Notes under the pieces: generated by a model
What the model saw: the letters and a program-made list of their open reading frames with translations, nothing else
What the model was told of the DNA's origin: nothing
Database searches by the model: none
Assembly (NCBI GenBank): GCA_963576725.1
Contig: OY755241.1
Span: 73,296,999-73,360,998, forward strand
DNA: 64,000 nt
From: Azorinus chamasolen
Taxonomy: Eukaryota > Mollusca > Bivalvia > Cardiida > Solecurtidae
Reading direction: 5' to 3'
Shown here: positions 41,507 to 51,399 of the stretch, piece after piece
Layout of the letters: each line of letters opens with the position of its first letter
Numbering within the stretch: position 1 is the stretch's first letter
Position numbers and translations under genes: made by a program

Positions 41507-41741
41507 CCCTGTTCAATTTTTATGTAAGACATTATGGCATTATGAATATTAATTAGCTGGTTTTTAATAATATAAACTTTTCAAGGATTTATTTAGTTAC
41601 GACACAAACTGTAGAATCTGATCTAGACTATATCATGTAAAAAGCAAAAAGAGCATATAAGAGCTCATATAAGAGGCGTCTAATCTGGGTCTACTCTGTT
41701 TAAAATATGTGAAAATGCGTTTATATGAAGGGAAGGGTTAA
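41503..41741. mobile_element. Family A/B chimeric TTAA-MITE
   Basis: TTAACCCTGTTCAATTTTTA, A-like left interior, ATAAGAGGCGTCTAATCTGG core and B-like right end GCGTTTATATGAAGGGAAGG GTTAA. Confidence 0.8.
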
Positions 41742-41769
41742 ATTTGAATGGCAGTATTGCAATAATTTG

Positions 41770-41862
41770 CAGATGACACTTTTGGAAAATAATTTGTCGA
41801 ACAAACAGTGCAGATTTAGCTAGGCACTGGTTGGGATCTAGATTGTTTGCATATTATAATGT
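41770..41862. mobile_element. Family H remnant
   Basis: TTGCAGATGACACTTTTGG, GAACAAACAGTGCAGA and GGGATCTAGATTGTTTGCAT. Confidence 0.45.
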
Positions 41863-41892
41863 CCCCTATAAGGCACACTATGTACAAATAGA

Positions 41893-42140
41893 TTACCCTT
41901 TTACCTGATAAAACGTTTTCTGTAAACACAGCAGACATAGACCAGGGTCTAAGGTTATAAAACTTCTGAGCCCGAATCTGAGATCATTCTAAAGTATCAG
42001 CAAGCTCAGAATCTGACCAATCAGATGCTTGAGAATAATCTCAGACTCAAGCAAAAAAGCTTTATAACCTCGGAGCCATATGGTTCCTACTGGAATCGTC
42101 TTATCTGGGTAAACTCTGCTTAATTGTGTGGAAATGCAGA
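41893..42140. mobile_element. Family A fragment interrupted by a G variant (41955-42085)
   Basis: TACCCTTTTACCTGATAAAA and ACACAGCAGACATAGACCAG belong to A, which resumes GGTTCCTACTGGAATCGTCT TATCTGGG. Between them lies a G-type palindrome (AAGGTTATAAAACTTCTGAG ... AAGCTTTATAACCTCGGAG). The variant uses GGTTATAAAAC instead of GCTTATAAAGC ends. Confidence 0.7.
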
Positions 42141-42179
42141 CTATTTGGCCATGGCAGATGCTACACTCTATATACCAAC

Positions 42180-42385
42180 AGGGGTACAGATATGATGCAT
42201 AAATTAAAACATTTTTTCAAGAATAACTCCTTTAATTCTTCACCAAAGCCTATGTTGTGATCTTCTTTAGAATCGTCTCTTCGAGAAAATGTGGTCACAG
42301 CCTAGGGTTTGGTGGTGGAAGAATTGACGGTTTTAGTGCTTGAGTGGGCACATTTGTCTGTTGCTATGTACCACTATAGAATTAG
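42180..42385. mobile_element. Family I MITE
   Basis: TACAGATATGATGCATAAAT, CACCAAAGCCTATGTTGTGA, TCTTTAGAATCGTCTCTTCG and CTAGGGTTTGGTGGTGGAAG. Confidence 0.8.
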
Positions 42386-42511
42386 CTAACAGATATTCAT
42401 AAGAAATTCATAACAAAGGATGAAATGGTTTTGAGGTTCTTAATTCCAACGTGTAGAGGTACATGTAGACAATATAGCAGTCTGTTGCTTCTCGATACGA
42501 CCCTAGATTAA

Positions 42512-42582
42512 GAAGGGAGATAACTCACTATTTCCACGAGGCTTTAACCGAGTGGAAATATTCGAGTTATCTCCCTTCTCAC
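42512..42582. repeat. 27-bp-stem hairpin
   Basis: AGAAGGGAGATAACTCACTA TTTCCAC, 14-base loop, GTGGAAATATTCGAGTTATC TCCCTTCT. Two mismatched positions and one extra base. Could be a small MITE. No other copy seen. Confidence 0.8.
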
Positions 42583-42796
42583 TGTAACGTACAATAACAT
42601 TTATGTCATTCATGCTATTTCAATATAATAACGATGTCATGATTGTTTTAATTCTTTCTTTTGGCACAACATTTCTAATTGTCGTCTGCAAACAACTTTT
42701 GTTAAAACATTTGGTAAAATAAGAAAATGAGACAAATAAATGCAATTTTTAAAGGAATAAAGCACATATATAGAAATAGAGTTAGAGACAAAAGGT

Positions 42797-42897
42797 GTAG
42801 TCCCTGGTCAGACGGCGCTTTTTCAAGGCGGTGCCTAATCTGGGACTGCACTTTTTGTCGTGGTGCATTTTTGCGACATTGGCGTTGAAAGGGTTAA
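42797..42897. mobile_element. Family K fragment
   Basis: GTCCCTGGTCAGACGGCGCT, GGTGCCTAATCTGGGACTGC and GGCGTTGAAAGGGTTAA. Confidence 0.75.
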
Positions 42898-43043
42898 ACA
42901 TATGTTTAACTTCTTTTGTCGCACGTATGCATGAAACTGAAACATCATGAAACTGAAACATAATATCTAGTGATTTATTCCAGTAAAAGAATGAATATAA
43001 TATCATTGATGATAATGGTGAATATCGATATAATGATCGTGAA

Positions 43044-43044
43044 A

Positions 43045-43097
<53 letters not shown>

Positions 43098-43138
43098 ACC
43101 TTTATGTGTGTGTGTGTGTGTGTGGGGGGGGGGGGGGG
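43044..43138. repeat. (ATG)n, (TG)n and poly-G microsatellites in series
   Basis: ATG/GAT units 43044-43096, TG 43105-43124 and 15 G at 43124-43138. Open frames here are low-complexity. Confidence 0.95.
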
Positions 43139-43156
43139 TATTTACTGCTGGGAGAA

Positions 43157-43345
43157 GTATAATAATAACAAGAGGGTTTGAAAGGCCCTGACATCGCTCA
43201 CCAGACAATCAGAGGAGAAGATTTTCAAAGTTTTCACTATGTGTTTCCATAGAAAACTAGCTGGCCTTGGGGTGAACCAATCTTGACACAAGGGGCATAA
43301 TTTATGTAACTTTTGTAGAGGACCTCAAGTGAAGACAATTTAAGA
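43157..43345 (-). repeat. Family W repeat, single inverted unit
   Basis: ACAAGAGGGTTTGAAAGGCC CTGACATCGCTCACC start, then GGGGCATAATTTATGTAACT TTTGTAGAGGACCTCAAG, the reverse of the 18.9-kb array unit. Confidence 0.8.
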
Positions 43346-43737
43346 AAATGTAAATGAAAACATATATAACAATGTAAATCTAAATAAGGGCATGCGCAAA
43401 TGTTTGTATACCCTCTCCCTGGGTAAATTGGTTGAATTTCAGAAAGAATATATTTATCTATATCGTTGATACATTTGTAACTCAAAGTCCCATCGGGTTC
43501 GATTAGTTTACTCTCTAACTGCATTTTTCAAAATTTGAAGCAGATGTCATTTTAGATTAACAAGTATTGAGCAAAAATATTTTCACGTATTTATAATAAT
43601 GAAAGCGTGGGTAAATGACGTCACAAATATGTGATTTTAATAGTGCGTGCATTCATCCACCTGAATCGGGGTCAGATGTCATTTATGCATTTCATTTTTT
43701 ATGTGCAATACTTTATATATTATAGCTTTATATTAAC
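43346..43737. other. No recognised feature
   Basis: A minus-strand frame of 95 codons (43237-43524) overlaps the W repeat and shows no motif. Confidence 0.4.
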
Positions 43738-43870
43738 TATTTGGATGCTAGTGGCGAATCGAATCTATGATAATAGATTGGATCGAGATTAGACGTCATT
43801 TTACGTTGAGTTTTATCAGGATCCAAATGCGTGTCCATAAAGAATATATCTACAAATTGAAGCAGACAAC
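43738..43870. mobile_element. Family H remnant
   Basis: TTGGATGCTAGTGGCGAATC, GGATCGAGATTAGACGTC, ATCAGGATCCAAATGCG and GAAGCAGACAAC. Confidence 0.5.
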
Positions 43871-44108
43871 ATTTATTAATTATCCAGACGCAACATTGCT
43901 GAATTTCTGAACATTGATTTCTTGTATATATAGATCTGTGTTTTACTGTTTTGTATTTTGAATGAGATGCTTTTTTTGAGGGCCTAAATGTAGATTAGTC
44001 ATTATGACTAATTGAGCTACCCTCGTTAAAAAAGTCTTTCAATGTTCAACATTTCAGCTATATTCATTATACCTTCATGAGTTATTATTACTCATATCTT
44101 AATTTATT

Positions 44109-44331
44109 TTCAACCCTTCCCTTGTTCTATTTAAATACCTACTGAATATTCATGGACAAAATAGTTATAATGAAATATGGAAGGTGGGATAGTGTAGCCA
44201 TTTTAGAAAGTAAAGATTCTATTGACAAACAGAGCGGACCCTGATCAGACAGCTGCTATAGGAGCCATCTGATCTGGGTCTGCTGTGCTTGCAAATGTGT
44301 AAAAAGATGTCAACATGAGAGAAAGGGTTAG
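44109..44331. mobile_element. Family B TTAA-MITE
   Basis: TCAACCCTTCCCTTGTTCTA / CATGAGAGAAAGGGTTAG. Core CAGACAGCTGCTATAGGAGC CATCTG. Confidence 0.85.
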
Positions 44332-44453
44332 TAAACATATTATAAGTATATTGTACACAAAATGAAAATAATGTAATAAATTTCTAAACCCAATATAATT
44401 CTAATTAATATATGCTATTTTATGATTTATTAGACATGTTTATATTTATGATT

Positions 44454-44669
44454 TTAGCCCTTTCCCTGTTCTATATTTAGTCCCGATTCCAATACCTATG
44501 CAGAATATTTATGGACCAAAAATTATAATGAAAATATGGAAGGTGGAACATTGCAGTCATTTCGGGAATTCTAAATAAACAGACGAATGAAATTCCATTA
44601 GCAATCAGAGCAGATCCTGATTAGACGGTCCGTAAATGAGCCATGAATATTCATGGAGGAAAGGGTTAA
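44454..44669. mobile_element. Family B/A chimeric TTAA-MITE, hairpin half lost
   Basis: TTAGCCCTTTCCCTGTTCTA left (B) and TGAATATTCATGGAGGAAAG GGTTAA right (A). Confidence 0.8.
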
Positions 44670-44729
44670 TATTAACAGTTTTTATAAATAAATTCACTGG
44701 GTAAAATTCAAAATCTTCATAGGACTTAC

Positions 44730-44769
44730 GTGTCAAGCTATCTGCTGTCACTGTTTGACTATGTTCAGA
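44730..44769 (-). CDS. Candidate 40-bp internal exon
   Basis: On the minus strand a long pyrimidine tract (TTATCCTGTCTGTCGCAG) precedes the exon and a consensus donor GTAAGTCC follows. One frame is open across it (SEHSQTVTADSLT); the other two have stops. The size resembles the 42-44-bp candidate exons at 57.9, 59.3 and 63.4 kb on the same strand, though the sequence differs. No neighbours confirmed. Confidence 0.25.
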
Positions 44770-45092
44770 CTGCGACAGACAGGATAACACGGCAAAATAA
44801 AGATACAATTTAATGTAAGGGAGCTGACTCCTCTCTCAGTATGCATGATCCCGTGAAAACTGACAGAGACAGTAATATATGGTGACGAGTTATCATTCCT
44901 AATACAGTAAGGCCTCATTCGTGTTACAATACGAGCATTCTTTCTTGAGCAATAACTGCACGGTTCTAACCCAATATATAATGTTAAGCTCCTCACAGAC
45001 CTTTCCACTGTAATTTGGGACAGGCTGACTTATTTCAACTCCAACTCTTGTAAATCTTTGCTCCATAGATACTCATTTTAAGATGTCTGCAA

Positions 45093-45170
45093 TGAAGATC
45101 CGAATCAGACAGCTGCTATTGGAGCTGTCCTATCAGGGTCTCTGCACCTTTTGTAAATGGAATTCTATAA
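45093..45170. mobile_element. A/B core fragment
   Basis: AGATCCGAATCAGACAGCTG CTATTGGAGCTGTCCTATC hairpin, then TGTAAATGGAATTCTATA. Confidence 0.6.
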
Positions 45171-45299
45171 AAAAAAATCAGTTTCCCATCCTATTCAATC
45201 TCCTTTTGGATAATCTCAGTTATGAAGATTATGCAAATGAATATCCATAAGTATCTTGTTTTTTTTATATCAGTACATGTATTCATTGAGTAACGGGTT

Positions 45300-45560
45300 T
45301 GTACGAAGGGTGATTGATAGGTTCGCGGAAATGCTTTATTATTCAAAAATGGAATAGAACACGAAACAACAAAATACATCATGAGATACGTCGGCTCACG
45401 ACTAACATGGAGCTCGAATATTATTAAGATACATCGAACGATAAAGTTTTCATGAAACATTGAACAACATTACTCTGTAGTACTTGAAGCACGCTGGCGT
45501 TACTTAAACGTCAAAGTCTATAGTGTCTCGTTAACTTTCTCGACGTAATCACCACCTTAG
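45300..45560 (-). pseudogene. Mariner-type transposase 3' end and terminal repeat
   Basis: At the low-coordinate end, TACGAAGGGTGATTGATAGG TTCGCGG looks like a mariner terminal repeat. On the minus strand the opposite end reads KFVA, a stop (TAA), then GGDYVEKVNETL and a stop. The GGDYVEK motif is the usual C-terminal signature of mariner transposases. Only about 17 codons and the 3' untranslated part remain, with the DD34D catalytic region and other terminal repeat absent. Confidence 0.55.
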
Positions 45561-45678
45561 GCCACAAACTTGTAATGTCTATATATACTAGTACCTAAAT
45601 GTTACATTGAAACTATCCTCACTGAAGTATGAACTTAGTTCATGTGCCCTCTTGTGTAATTCTAAAGAGGTTTGTAGG

Positions 45679-45960
45679 TGACGGTGGTCTAGTGGTAACG
45701 CGCTTGACTATCAGTCCGGAGGTCCGGGGTTCAAATCCCGGTCCCTCGCGGAAATTTCAGAGATGCTTTTCCGTGTCTCCTACCCGCACATCCTCTCCAC
45801 CCAGGGATTAAATGGGTACCTGTGAGGGTCACTCGCCGGTACTGCGGCTGCATGATTGCGCCATATGTAAGCAGTGCTCAATATTGTAGGCGAATGACTC
45901 AATGACCAGGGGAGTAAATGTACAGTCGACTGAGCGGTCATTCGGACTGAAAGTAGACTA
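45679..45960 (+). mobile_element. tRNA-derived SINE
   Basis: The head has a pol III A box (TGGTCTAGTGG, 45685-45695) and a B box (GGTTCAAATCC, 45728-45738). The anticodon-like loop is CTATCAG, which would place ATC as the anticodon (Asp-like). The acceptor arms do not pair, so this is not a functional tRNA gene. The body has CCTCTCCACCCAGGGATTAA ATGGGTACC and ends GGACTGAAAGTAGAC. Family name not assigned. Confidence 0.8.
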
Positions 45961-45972
45961 ACTAGGTACTTT

Positions 45973-46229
45973 TGTTTGTTTCGAACCGTTGGCCTGTAAG
46001 TTCCTTCTTCAGAACAGGGAACAGACGAAAGTCCAAAGTGGCTAAATTTCGTCGGCAAACACTGAGGTTCTACCATCCCCACACAGGTCGTGCCAATTGT
46101 AGACAATTCTTTTTCACAGGTTGGTAATGTATCTGTGTTTTTAATTTGTGTCGGTGTTTCTACTGAAATTTTGACAACCGCACTCAACTCAATGTCATCT
46201 GTTGACATCACGCGCCGTTTTAAAGCCAT
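45973..46229 (-). CDS. Candidate first coding exon, unknown protein
   Basis: The minus-strand ATG at 46229 sits in a good context (GACATGG). The frame stays open to the SINE boundary and beyond, about 85 codons before the SINE: MALKRRVMSTDDIELSAVV, then EKELSTIGTTCVGMVEPQ and CSEEGTYRPTVRNKQK. The stretch is not repetitive in this window and its composition is protein-like. GTACCT just past KQK (about 45972) is a weak possible donor. Upstream on the same strand are ACGTC-containing sequence and CpGs, as in a promoter. No domain recognised. The frame also runs back to a non-ATG start at 46277. Confidence 0.4.
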
Positions 46230-46350
46230 GTCTATGAAACGCTGATGCGAGAAAACTTGCCAACACAGTGCCTTCAAACTTTCTAGAAATGACGTCGAAA
46301 CGTCACGCTAACAACAGTTGCATTCGCGCCAAATATGCTCTATAGCTTTT

Positions 46351-46557
46351 CCCCCTTTAACTGCCACAACATTTACAATGCGGAAACGGTATGACTTATA
46401 CCCTTTGCAAACAGATGAGAGGATGAGAGGATTCCTAGTGGAGCCCTCTCATATGGATATGAATTTTCCAAAAATCGCTGAACATGAATTAAAACTTGTT
46501 CCGTTTAAATTTCGGAATAACCCATTTAAAAATTCAAATTGGAAATTTTATGGTTAA
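46351..46557. mobile_element. Family K TTAA-MITE, degenerate
   Basis: TTTAACTGCCACAACATTTA left, GAGAGGATTCCTAGTGGAGC CCTCTC core, GAATAACCCATTTAAAAA and TATGGTTAA right. Confidence 0.7.
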
Positions 46558-46590
46558 CATAAAAACATCATAGCTAGAATTATCAGTAAA

Positions 46591-46812
46591 TTAACCTTTT
46601 CCCTCAAATAAATGCATTTTCACGCATTTGCAAACAGAGTAGACCAATATCAGATGGCTCCTAGAGGAGCCGTCTGATCAGGGTCTGCTGTGTATCCTAA
46701 TGTAATTTGATTCATTTCTGTTTCTTTAGTTTCTACAATGGCTACAATGTTCCACCTTCCACATTTCATTAGGTATATTGAACATTGGAGTATATATAGA
46801 ACAGGAAAACCT
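46591..46812. mobile_element. Family B TTAA-MITE (reverse)
   Basis: TTAACCTTTTCCCTCAAATA, core GGCTCCTAGAGGAGCCGTC, TGGCTACAATGTTCCACCTT, ending AGAACAGGAAAACC. Confidence 0.85.
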
Positions 46813-46925
46813 TTCAACTAGAACCTCCTGTCTATAATGAAACTCCTCATAAAAGTTTGTGGCAGTTTCTGAGAACAACTGGCCAACTGACAGACCGACA
46901 TTGAAGCTCCTGTATACCAACTCTA

Positions 46926-47541
46926 AACCATTACGCCATGAATATTCATGTAAGAAATAATGACGTCGTGAATATTTATTTGATTAAGATGTTATAATAG
47001 CACATGGACAAAGGAATTTTTGGCCATGGCAGAAATTGTAGAATGATATCTGTATAATCTCATAAGCAAACAGCAGACCCTGATCAGAGATACATGTAGG
47101 AGCAGTCAAGCTTTTGGTTGGTCAGATTTGAGTTCTCAAGCTTTTGATTGGTCAGACAGATTTGAGCCAAAGGCAGCAATATTTCAAACTATCTGGATCA
47201 TCATAATGAATAGATCTGATTCTCGACTTGTAATGATTATTTCTTATAGTAAGTGTAGACCCTGATCAGATGTGACTTGTACAAGTAATACAGCTGACAA
47301 GGAAACAGTGACATGCTTTGTTGGAAATCTCATAGCAGTGTTCAAATACAGGTACAGTCAAACCTGTCAATAGTGGTCAGTCTTTAATACATTGACGATT
47401 GCTCAAATCTGACCAATCAAAAACTTGAAAACGAACTCGGACTCAACTAAACGTTTTACAAGCATGGGTTCAGAGGTACATGTGTAGGGGCAGTCTGATC
47501 TGGGTCTACTCTGAGACGTAATAATGGAGTAAAGGGGTTAA
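46926..47541. mobile_element. Family A TTAA-MITE split by G and other material
   Basis: Left arm ACGCCATGAATATTCATGTA to AGGAGCAGTC (about 47107). Family G pieces follow at 47108-47177 and 47400-47470, separated by decayed A and D/F bits. A resumes GGGGCAGTCTGATCTGGGTC and ends ATGGAGTAAAGGGGTTAA. Confidence 0.65.
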
Positions 47542-47774
47542 ACCTTTACTTCGTGAATATTTGTGAGAAATTATGACGTCATTTATATTTATTACATTAT
47601 TTGTTATATCACATGGAAATGGGAAAGTTTGGCCATAGCTGAAACTATATCATATCTATAGATAATATCTACATTGTAAGCAAACAGAGCAGACTCTGAT
47701 CAAATGGCTCCTATGGGGGCCGTCTGATCTTGGTCTAATATGTTTGCAAGGCGTATTTATGGAGTAAAGGGTTA
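47538..47774. mobile_element. Family A TTAA-MITE
   Basis: TTAAACCTTTACTTCGTGAA (TTAA shared with the previous copy) / TTTATGGAGTAAAGGGTTAT T. Core GGCTCCTATGGGGGCCGTC. Confidence 0.9.
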
Positions 47775-47785
47775 TTACTTTATGT

Positions 47786-47846
47786 TGAGTGAGTGAGTTG
47801 GGTTTTACGGCACTGCAAAACTATATAGATTATATGGCGCAGATAA
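47786..47846 (+). repeat. Family X mollusc repeat
   Basis: GAGTGAGTGAGTTGGGTTTT ACGGCACTGC, then ATATGGCGCAG. Second copy at 54355-54425. Confidence 0.7.
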
Positions 47847-47887
47847 ATATTAGGTGAATATGTCGGGTAATATTGCAGGGAATACAT

Positions 47888-48077
47888 GTCATGACATAAT
47901 GAATATTTATTAACTGCATGTTTATAACAATTCTGTACATGGGATGTTTTGGTATTGGTAAATCTGTAGAGTTATAGTTCCATAAGCAAACACAGTAGAC
48001 CCTGATCAGACAGCTTCTACGGATTCTACGATCTGGGTCTACCATGCAAGGGCATTTATACGAGGTAAAGGATTGAA
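47888..48077. mobile_element. Family A TTAA-MITE, left end truncated
   Basis: CATAATGAATATTTATTAAC, core CAGACAGCTTCTACGGATTC, ACGAGGTAAAGGATTGAA. Confidence 0.75.
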
Positions 48078-48099
48078 ACCTCATAAATAATTCAGGCTG

Positions 48100-48305
48100 C
48101 GTAGTTTCTGGTCACGTGTCATTATTTCTTACACGAATATTCAATACAGGTCAAAGGTTAACCCATTCCCTCCTAGTGACACATTTTGAAACCATTGTGA
48201 TAGAGTAGTTGCTCCATTTGTCAAAATTATTTCAAAACTGCACACTTCTAAGTTTCCTTTTGTATAGTAAATACTCTTTTTCGGTAGATTCATGAAACCT
48301 AGTCA
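48100..48305. mobile_element. Family A end followed by family C, sharing one TTAA
   Basis: A right end (TTACACGAATATTCAATACA GGTCAAAGGTTAA) stops at 48161. C starts at the same TTAA, 48158 (TTAACCCATTCCCTCCTAGT), and runs to CTTTTTCGGTAGATTCATG. The C right end is lost. Confidence 0.75.
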
Positions 48306-48378
48306 GATACTATTTATTGAATATTTATAATATAATTGATTGATTTGTTTTATAATATACATTGCAATTGCATATTTA

Positions 48379-48571
48379 TACAGTGAAACCTCTCTTAACC
48401 GGGCGTTAAATTTAGTATACATATTGGTCTTGGAGACACGTGACAGCTTAATTCAGGGTGGAAGTCATAAAGAAAGCTCCTAGAACTTTCACCCTGCATT
48501 AAGCAGTCACCTGCCTAAAAGTATCTAAATTCTTCTCTACTAGCATTCCGGTTAAGAGAGGTTTTACTGTA
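48379..48571. mobile_element. Family D TA-MITE (complete, 193 bp)
   Basis: TACAGTGAAACCTCTCTTAA CCGG / CCGGTTAAGAGAGGTTTTAC TGTA, TA at both ends. Confidence 0.9.
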
Positions 48572-48584
48572 CATTTATTTGGTA

Positions 48585-48773
48585 TAACAGTAAAATTCCG
48601 CTAATGCGACCATCTAAAAGAGATACTTCGTGAAAGATGCAGGCGGTAGCTTAATGCAGGACAAAAGTAATGCAGAAAGCTCCTATAGGAGTTTCCTGCA
48701 TTAAGTAATCACCTGCTTACAAAGACACCCATGTTTATTCATTAAGTGGTCGCATTAGAGGGGTTCTACTGTA
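48585..48773. mobile_element. Family F TA-MITE (complete)
   Basis: TAACAGTAAAATTCCGCTAA TGCGACC / GGTCGCATTAGAGGGGTTCT ACTGTA. Core AGAAAGCTCCTATAGGAGTT TCC. Lies 14 bp after a D element. Confidence 0.9.
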
Positions 48774-48872
48774 CTAGAAACTGTAGTCAATTATAATCTT
48801 ATTAGCTCAGAGCAGTAAGTCCTGATCTAGGTTTACTATGTTAATGGCGTTTATATGCGGGAAAGGGTCAAC
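48774..48872. mobile_element. Family A fragment
   Basis: CTAGAAACTGTAGTCAATTA, GTCCTGATCTAGGTTTACTA, GCGGGAAAGGGTCAAC. Confidence 0.6.
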
Positions 48873-49570
48873 AGCTTTCATTTTCAAGATATATGTCAAA
48901 TAATCCCCCATTACCTACGTGAAACTTAAACAGACATATGCTACCATACAAGTGAAAACAAAATAAATGAAAATTCAACACTGAAGAATATGAAAAATAA
49001 GTTTCTACCACTGCCAAAAAAATCCCATACTTAAACACCATTATAGAATTTCAGCTTATAAACTATTCATAATACAGCAATGTTGCAAATAGAAAGTTTC
49101 TGCACTACAGTGGTGTGTCTTTCTGTCTTTTTCTTAAAAAACGATCGAATGATTGAAGTGATCTTAAGATGGAATGTGTTAATTATGTCTTGTTATTGTG
49201 TGTATAGCCAAAGGTCATGTGGACCGAGGTATTTGAGTCATTATACCCTTACATTGGCCGACAAACATAGCTGATACAGGTCGGAGGCCTCGTTAGCAGT
49301 CCCCTCATCTGAATCAGCACTGGTTGTAAATCTGTCTGAGACGTTTGTTTAACGTGCTTTTTTGTTTATACCATGTATATAGAAACTTGAAACATTAGAA
49401 AACTACAAAAGTATATTTTTCATATATATATTATCGAAATTTTGGTGACTTATAGGACCAAAGGGCCGGGTGCTACCTGTGAGTTTGTTATTTAATTTAC
49501 TGTCATTGATATATCTGTGAAATGCACAAGTCACAATAATAAAACATTATCTTATCTTATCTTACAGCAT
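48873..49570 (+). other. Unassigned, possibly a LINE 3' end at 49280-49565
   Basis: No MITE motifs until 49570. The end, CACAATAATAAAACATTATC followed by TTATCTTATCTTA, looks like the pentamer tail typical of some CR1-like non-LTR retrotransposons. No reverse transcriptase reading frame is seen upstream; a 64-codon plus frame (49080-49274) has no motif. Confidence 0.3.
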
Positions 49571-49648
49571 TTTTAGCATTGATCTGGATCTGTTTGCAAA
49601 GGCGTGAAATACATTTCTATCTTGCATCATTGATATGTAAAGTCACAC

Positions 49649-49861
49649 AGCAACTTCAGCAAAATCGCTCTAAAAGGGGCGTTCGATTTAGTATAATTCA
49701 TGGGTCTCGGACACAGGTGGCAGCTTAATGCAGGTTGAAAGTCATGCAGAAAGCTACTATTTGGAGCTTTCTGCATGACTTTCATCCTGAATTAAGCAGT
49801 CATGTGCCTAAAAGTATCTTAATTCTTTACTAGAATTCGGGTTTAGAAGGGGTTTATTGTA
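49649..49861. mobile_element. Family D TA-MITE
   Basis: AGCAAAATCGCTCTAAAAGG GGCG left. Long hairpin GTCATGCAGAAAGCTACTAT TTGGAGCTTTCTGCATGAC. GGGTTTAGAAGGGGTTTATT GTA right. Confidence 0.85.
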
Positions 49862-49876
49862 CCGGAATTCTTCCTT

Positions 49877-50101
49877 TTAACCCTTTGCTTCATATAAACG
49901 CCTTTGCAAACAAAGTAGACCCTGAAGGAGCTGTCTTACCAGGGTCTGCTCCATTTGTTAATTGATAGTTCTAGAACCGTTTCTTTACTTTCTAAATTGG
50001 CTACAATGTTCCACCTTCCATATTTCATTTATAACTATTTTGTCTAAGAATACCAGTAGGTATTGGAATTTGGAATAAATATAGACCAGGGAAAAGGTTA
50101 A
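49877..50101. mobile_element. Family B TTAA-MITE (reverse)
   Basis: TTAACCCTTTGCTTCATATA / ATAGACCAGGGAAAAGGTTA plus A. Confidence 0.9.
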
Positions 50102-50231
50102 GAACCTTTCTACACGTGGAGTCTTGAGAAAACATATTGATCACAAAAGTTAAATACATGTAGCAGAAATTGTTTATTGAATTTAAAAGGAGAACATTGC
50201 TATACTTTTGTGTACTTCTGTTATCTAGTTG

Positions 50232-50305
50232 CACATTCAAAACCAGTTTGGATCCATGAAGCACCCAGTACCTGCATCTCATCAAGATCCAAACTGTTCA
50301 ATACC
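50232..50305. mobile_element. Family H hairpin
   Basis: AAAACCAGTTTGGATCCATG and GCATCTCATCAAGATCCAAA CTG. Confidence 0.6.
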
Positions 50306-50344
50306 CTGACTGCAGGGGAATGTTAAGACACAGATACCTTATAT

Positions 50345-50580
50345 TGATTGTACACAGGAATCTTAAAAAGATGGGTTTGTGAAACACTATGTCCCAGATA
50401 TGAATGTTGACCTTGATGTATGACCTTTACCTTAATAAATGGCCAATAAAAATGTTCGATGTTTCGCCTCTATAAGTTGCACATGCATGCCAACTATATA
50501 CAACCTTATAGCCAACATTAAAGTTGGGGACAAACTGATCAACCAACCAACAAACCAACAGACAGAGCAAACACAATATG
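50345..50580 (+). repeat. Family Y dispersed repeat
   Basis: TTGTGAAACACTATGTCCCA, TGACCTTGATGTATGACCTT, CCTTATAGCCAACATTAAAG, CAACCAACCAACAAACCAAC. The start matches 63890-64000. Confidence 0.75.
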
Positions 50581-50587
50581 CCCAACT

Positions 50588-50700
50588 ATTACAATAGTAA
50601 TGCAGATAGTTCTTATAGGAGCTTTCTGCCTTTGTTGACCTTCATTAAGCTGCCACCTGCCTTACAGACCCATAGTACGACCTCTATTTAATGGTCACTT
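50588..50700. mobile_element. Family F right half
   Basis: AGTAATGCAGATAGTTCTTA TAGGAGCTTTCTGCC and CATTAAGCTGCCACCTGCCT TAC. Confidence 0.7.
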
Positions 50701-50889
50701 GTTTTGTTTGTCTCAGGGTTTACGCCACCAAGACCCCTTGAGGTTCTCCTGTGTACTGAACGGAGCGCCTGGGTAGAACCAAAAGAAAATTTAAACCCTC
50801 ATCATACTGAAAACAAAATGTATGCCAGGACTGATCTGTTGCAGGTTTTATTTACTTCTAAATTTGTACGATACGAACATTTGAGAAAC

Positions 50890-51080
50890 TGTTGAACGAG
50901 TGTCAAACAGCTTGAACCATGGTAAGACTTTGAGTAACTTGGCATCTCATCTGGATCCAAACTGTCTGCAAATATGAGTCAGGTCGCTTTTAGCGGACGG
51001 ACAGACAGAAAGCACAACATCAATATGTCTCTCTCCCCTAAAAGGGGGGGGGGCATAAATAGCCTATGAGGTAATGGGTT
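50890..51080. mobile_element. Family H remnant and family C end
   Basis: GAGTGTCAAACAGCTTGAAC and TCTCATCTGGATCCAAACTG to 50975. After a GGACGGACAGACAG bit and a poly-G run, ATAGCCTATGAGGTAATGGG TTAA ends at 51080. Confidence 0.6.
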
Positions 51081-51133
51081 AAAGGCAGACATTGGGTTTT
51101 GATGTTGCAAAATTTGTTCGAACAATGTTAATT

Positions 51134-51322
51134 CCATTTCAATACCTACTGGAGTAACAATGAAGTATAGAAGGTGGAACATTGTAGCCATTTTAGAAAG
51201 TAAAGAAACATATTTTTCAAATTCCATTAGCAAACAGAGCAGACTCTGATCAGATGAATCCTACAGGAGCTGTCTGATCCGTGTCTACTCTGTTTGCAAA
51301 AGGTGTTTATGTGGAGTAAAGC
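51134..51322. mobile_element. Family B TTAA-MITE, left end replaced
   Basis: TTCCATTTCAATACCTACTG, GGTGGAACATTGTAGCCATT, core CAGATGAATCCTACAGGAGC TGTCTG, right TATGTGGAGTAAAGCTGAAT (A-like). Confidence 0.8.
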
Positions 51323-51399
51323 TGAATAATTAAAATTTGAGAGCAGAGCAGCAATAGTGTCGACTCAGGTTCTACACTAATTATCTGAATACTTAGGGT

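Noticed and set aside
42970..43208. Open frames with poly-Met or poly-Ile
   Set aside because: Direct translation of (ATG)n, (TG)n and poly-G microsatellites.
45681..45750. Functional tRNA gene
   Set aside because: Pol III boxes are present, but the acceptor stem does not pair and a SINE body follows.
45780..45971. C-terminal half of the 165-codon minus frame
   Set aside because: This part reads through the antisense strand of the SINE. Only the part above about 45972 is treated as a possible exon.
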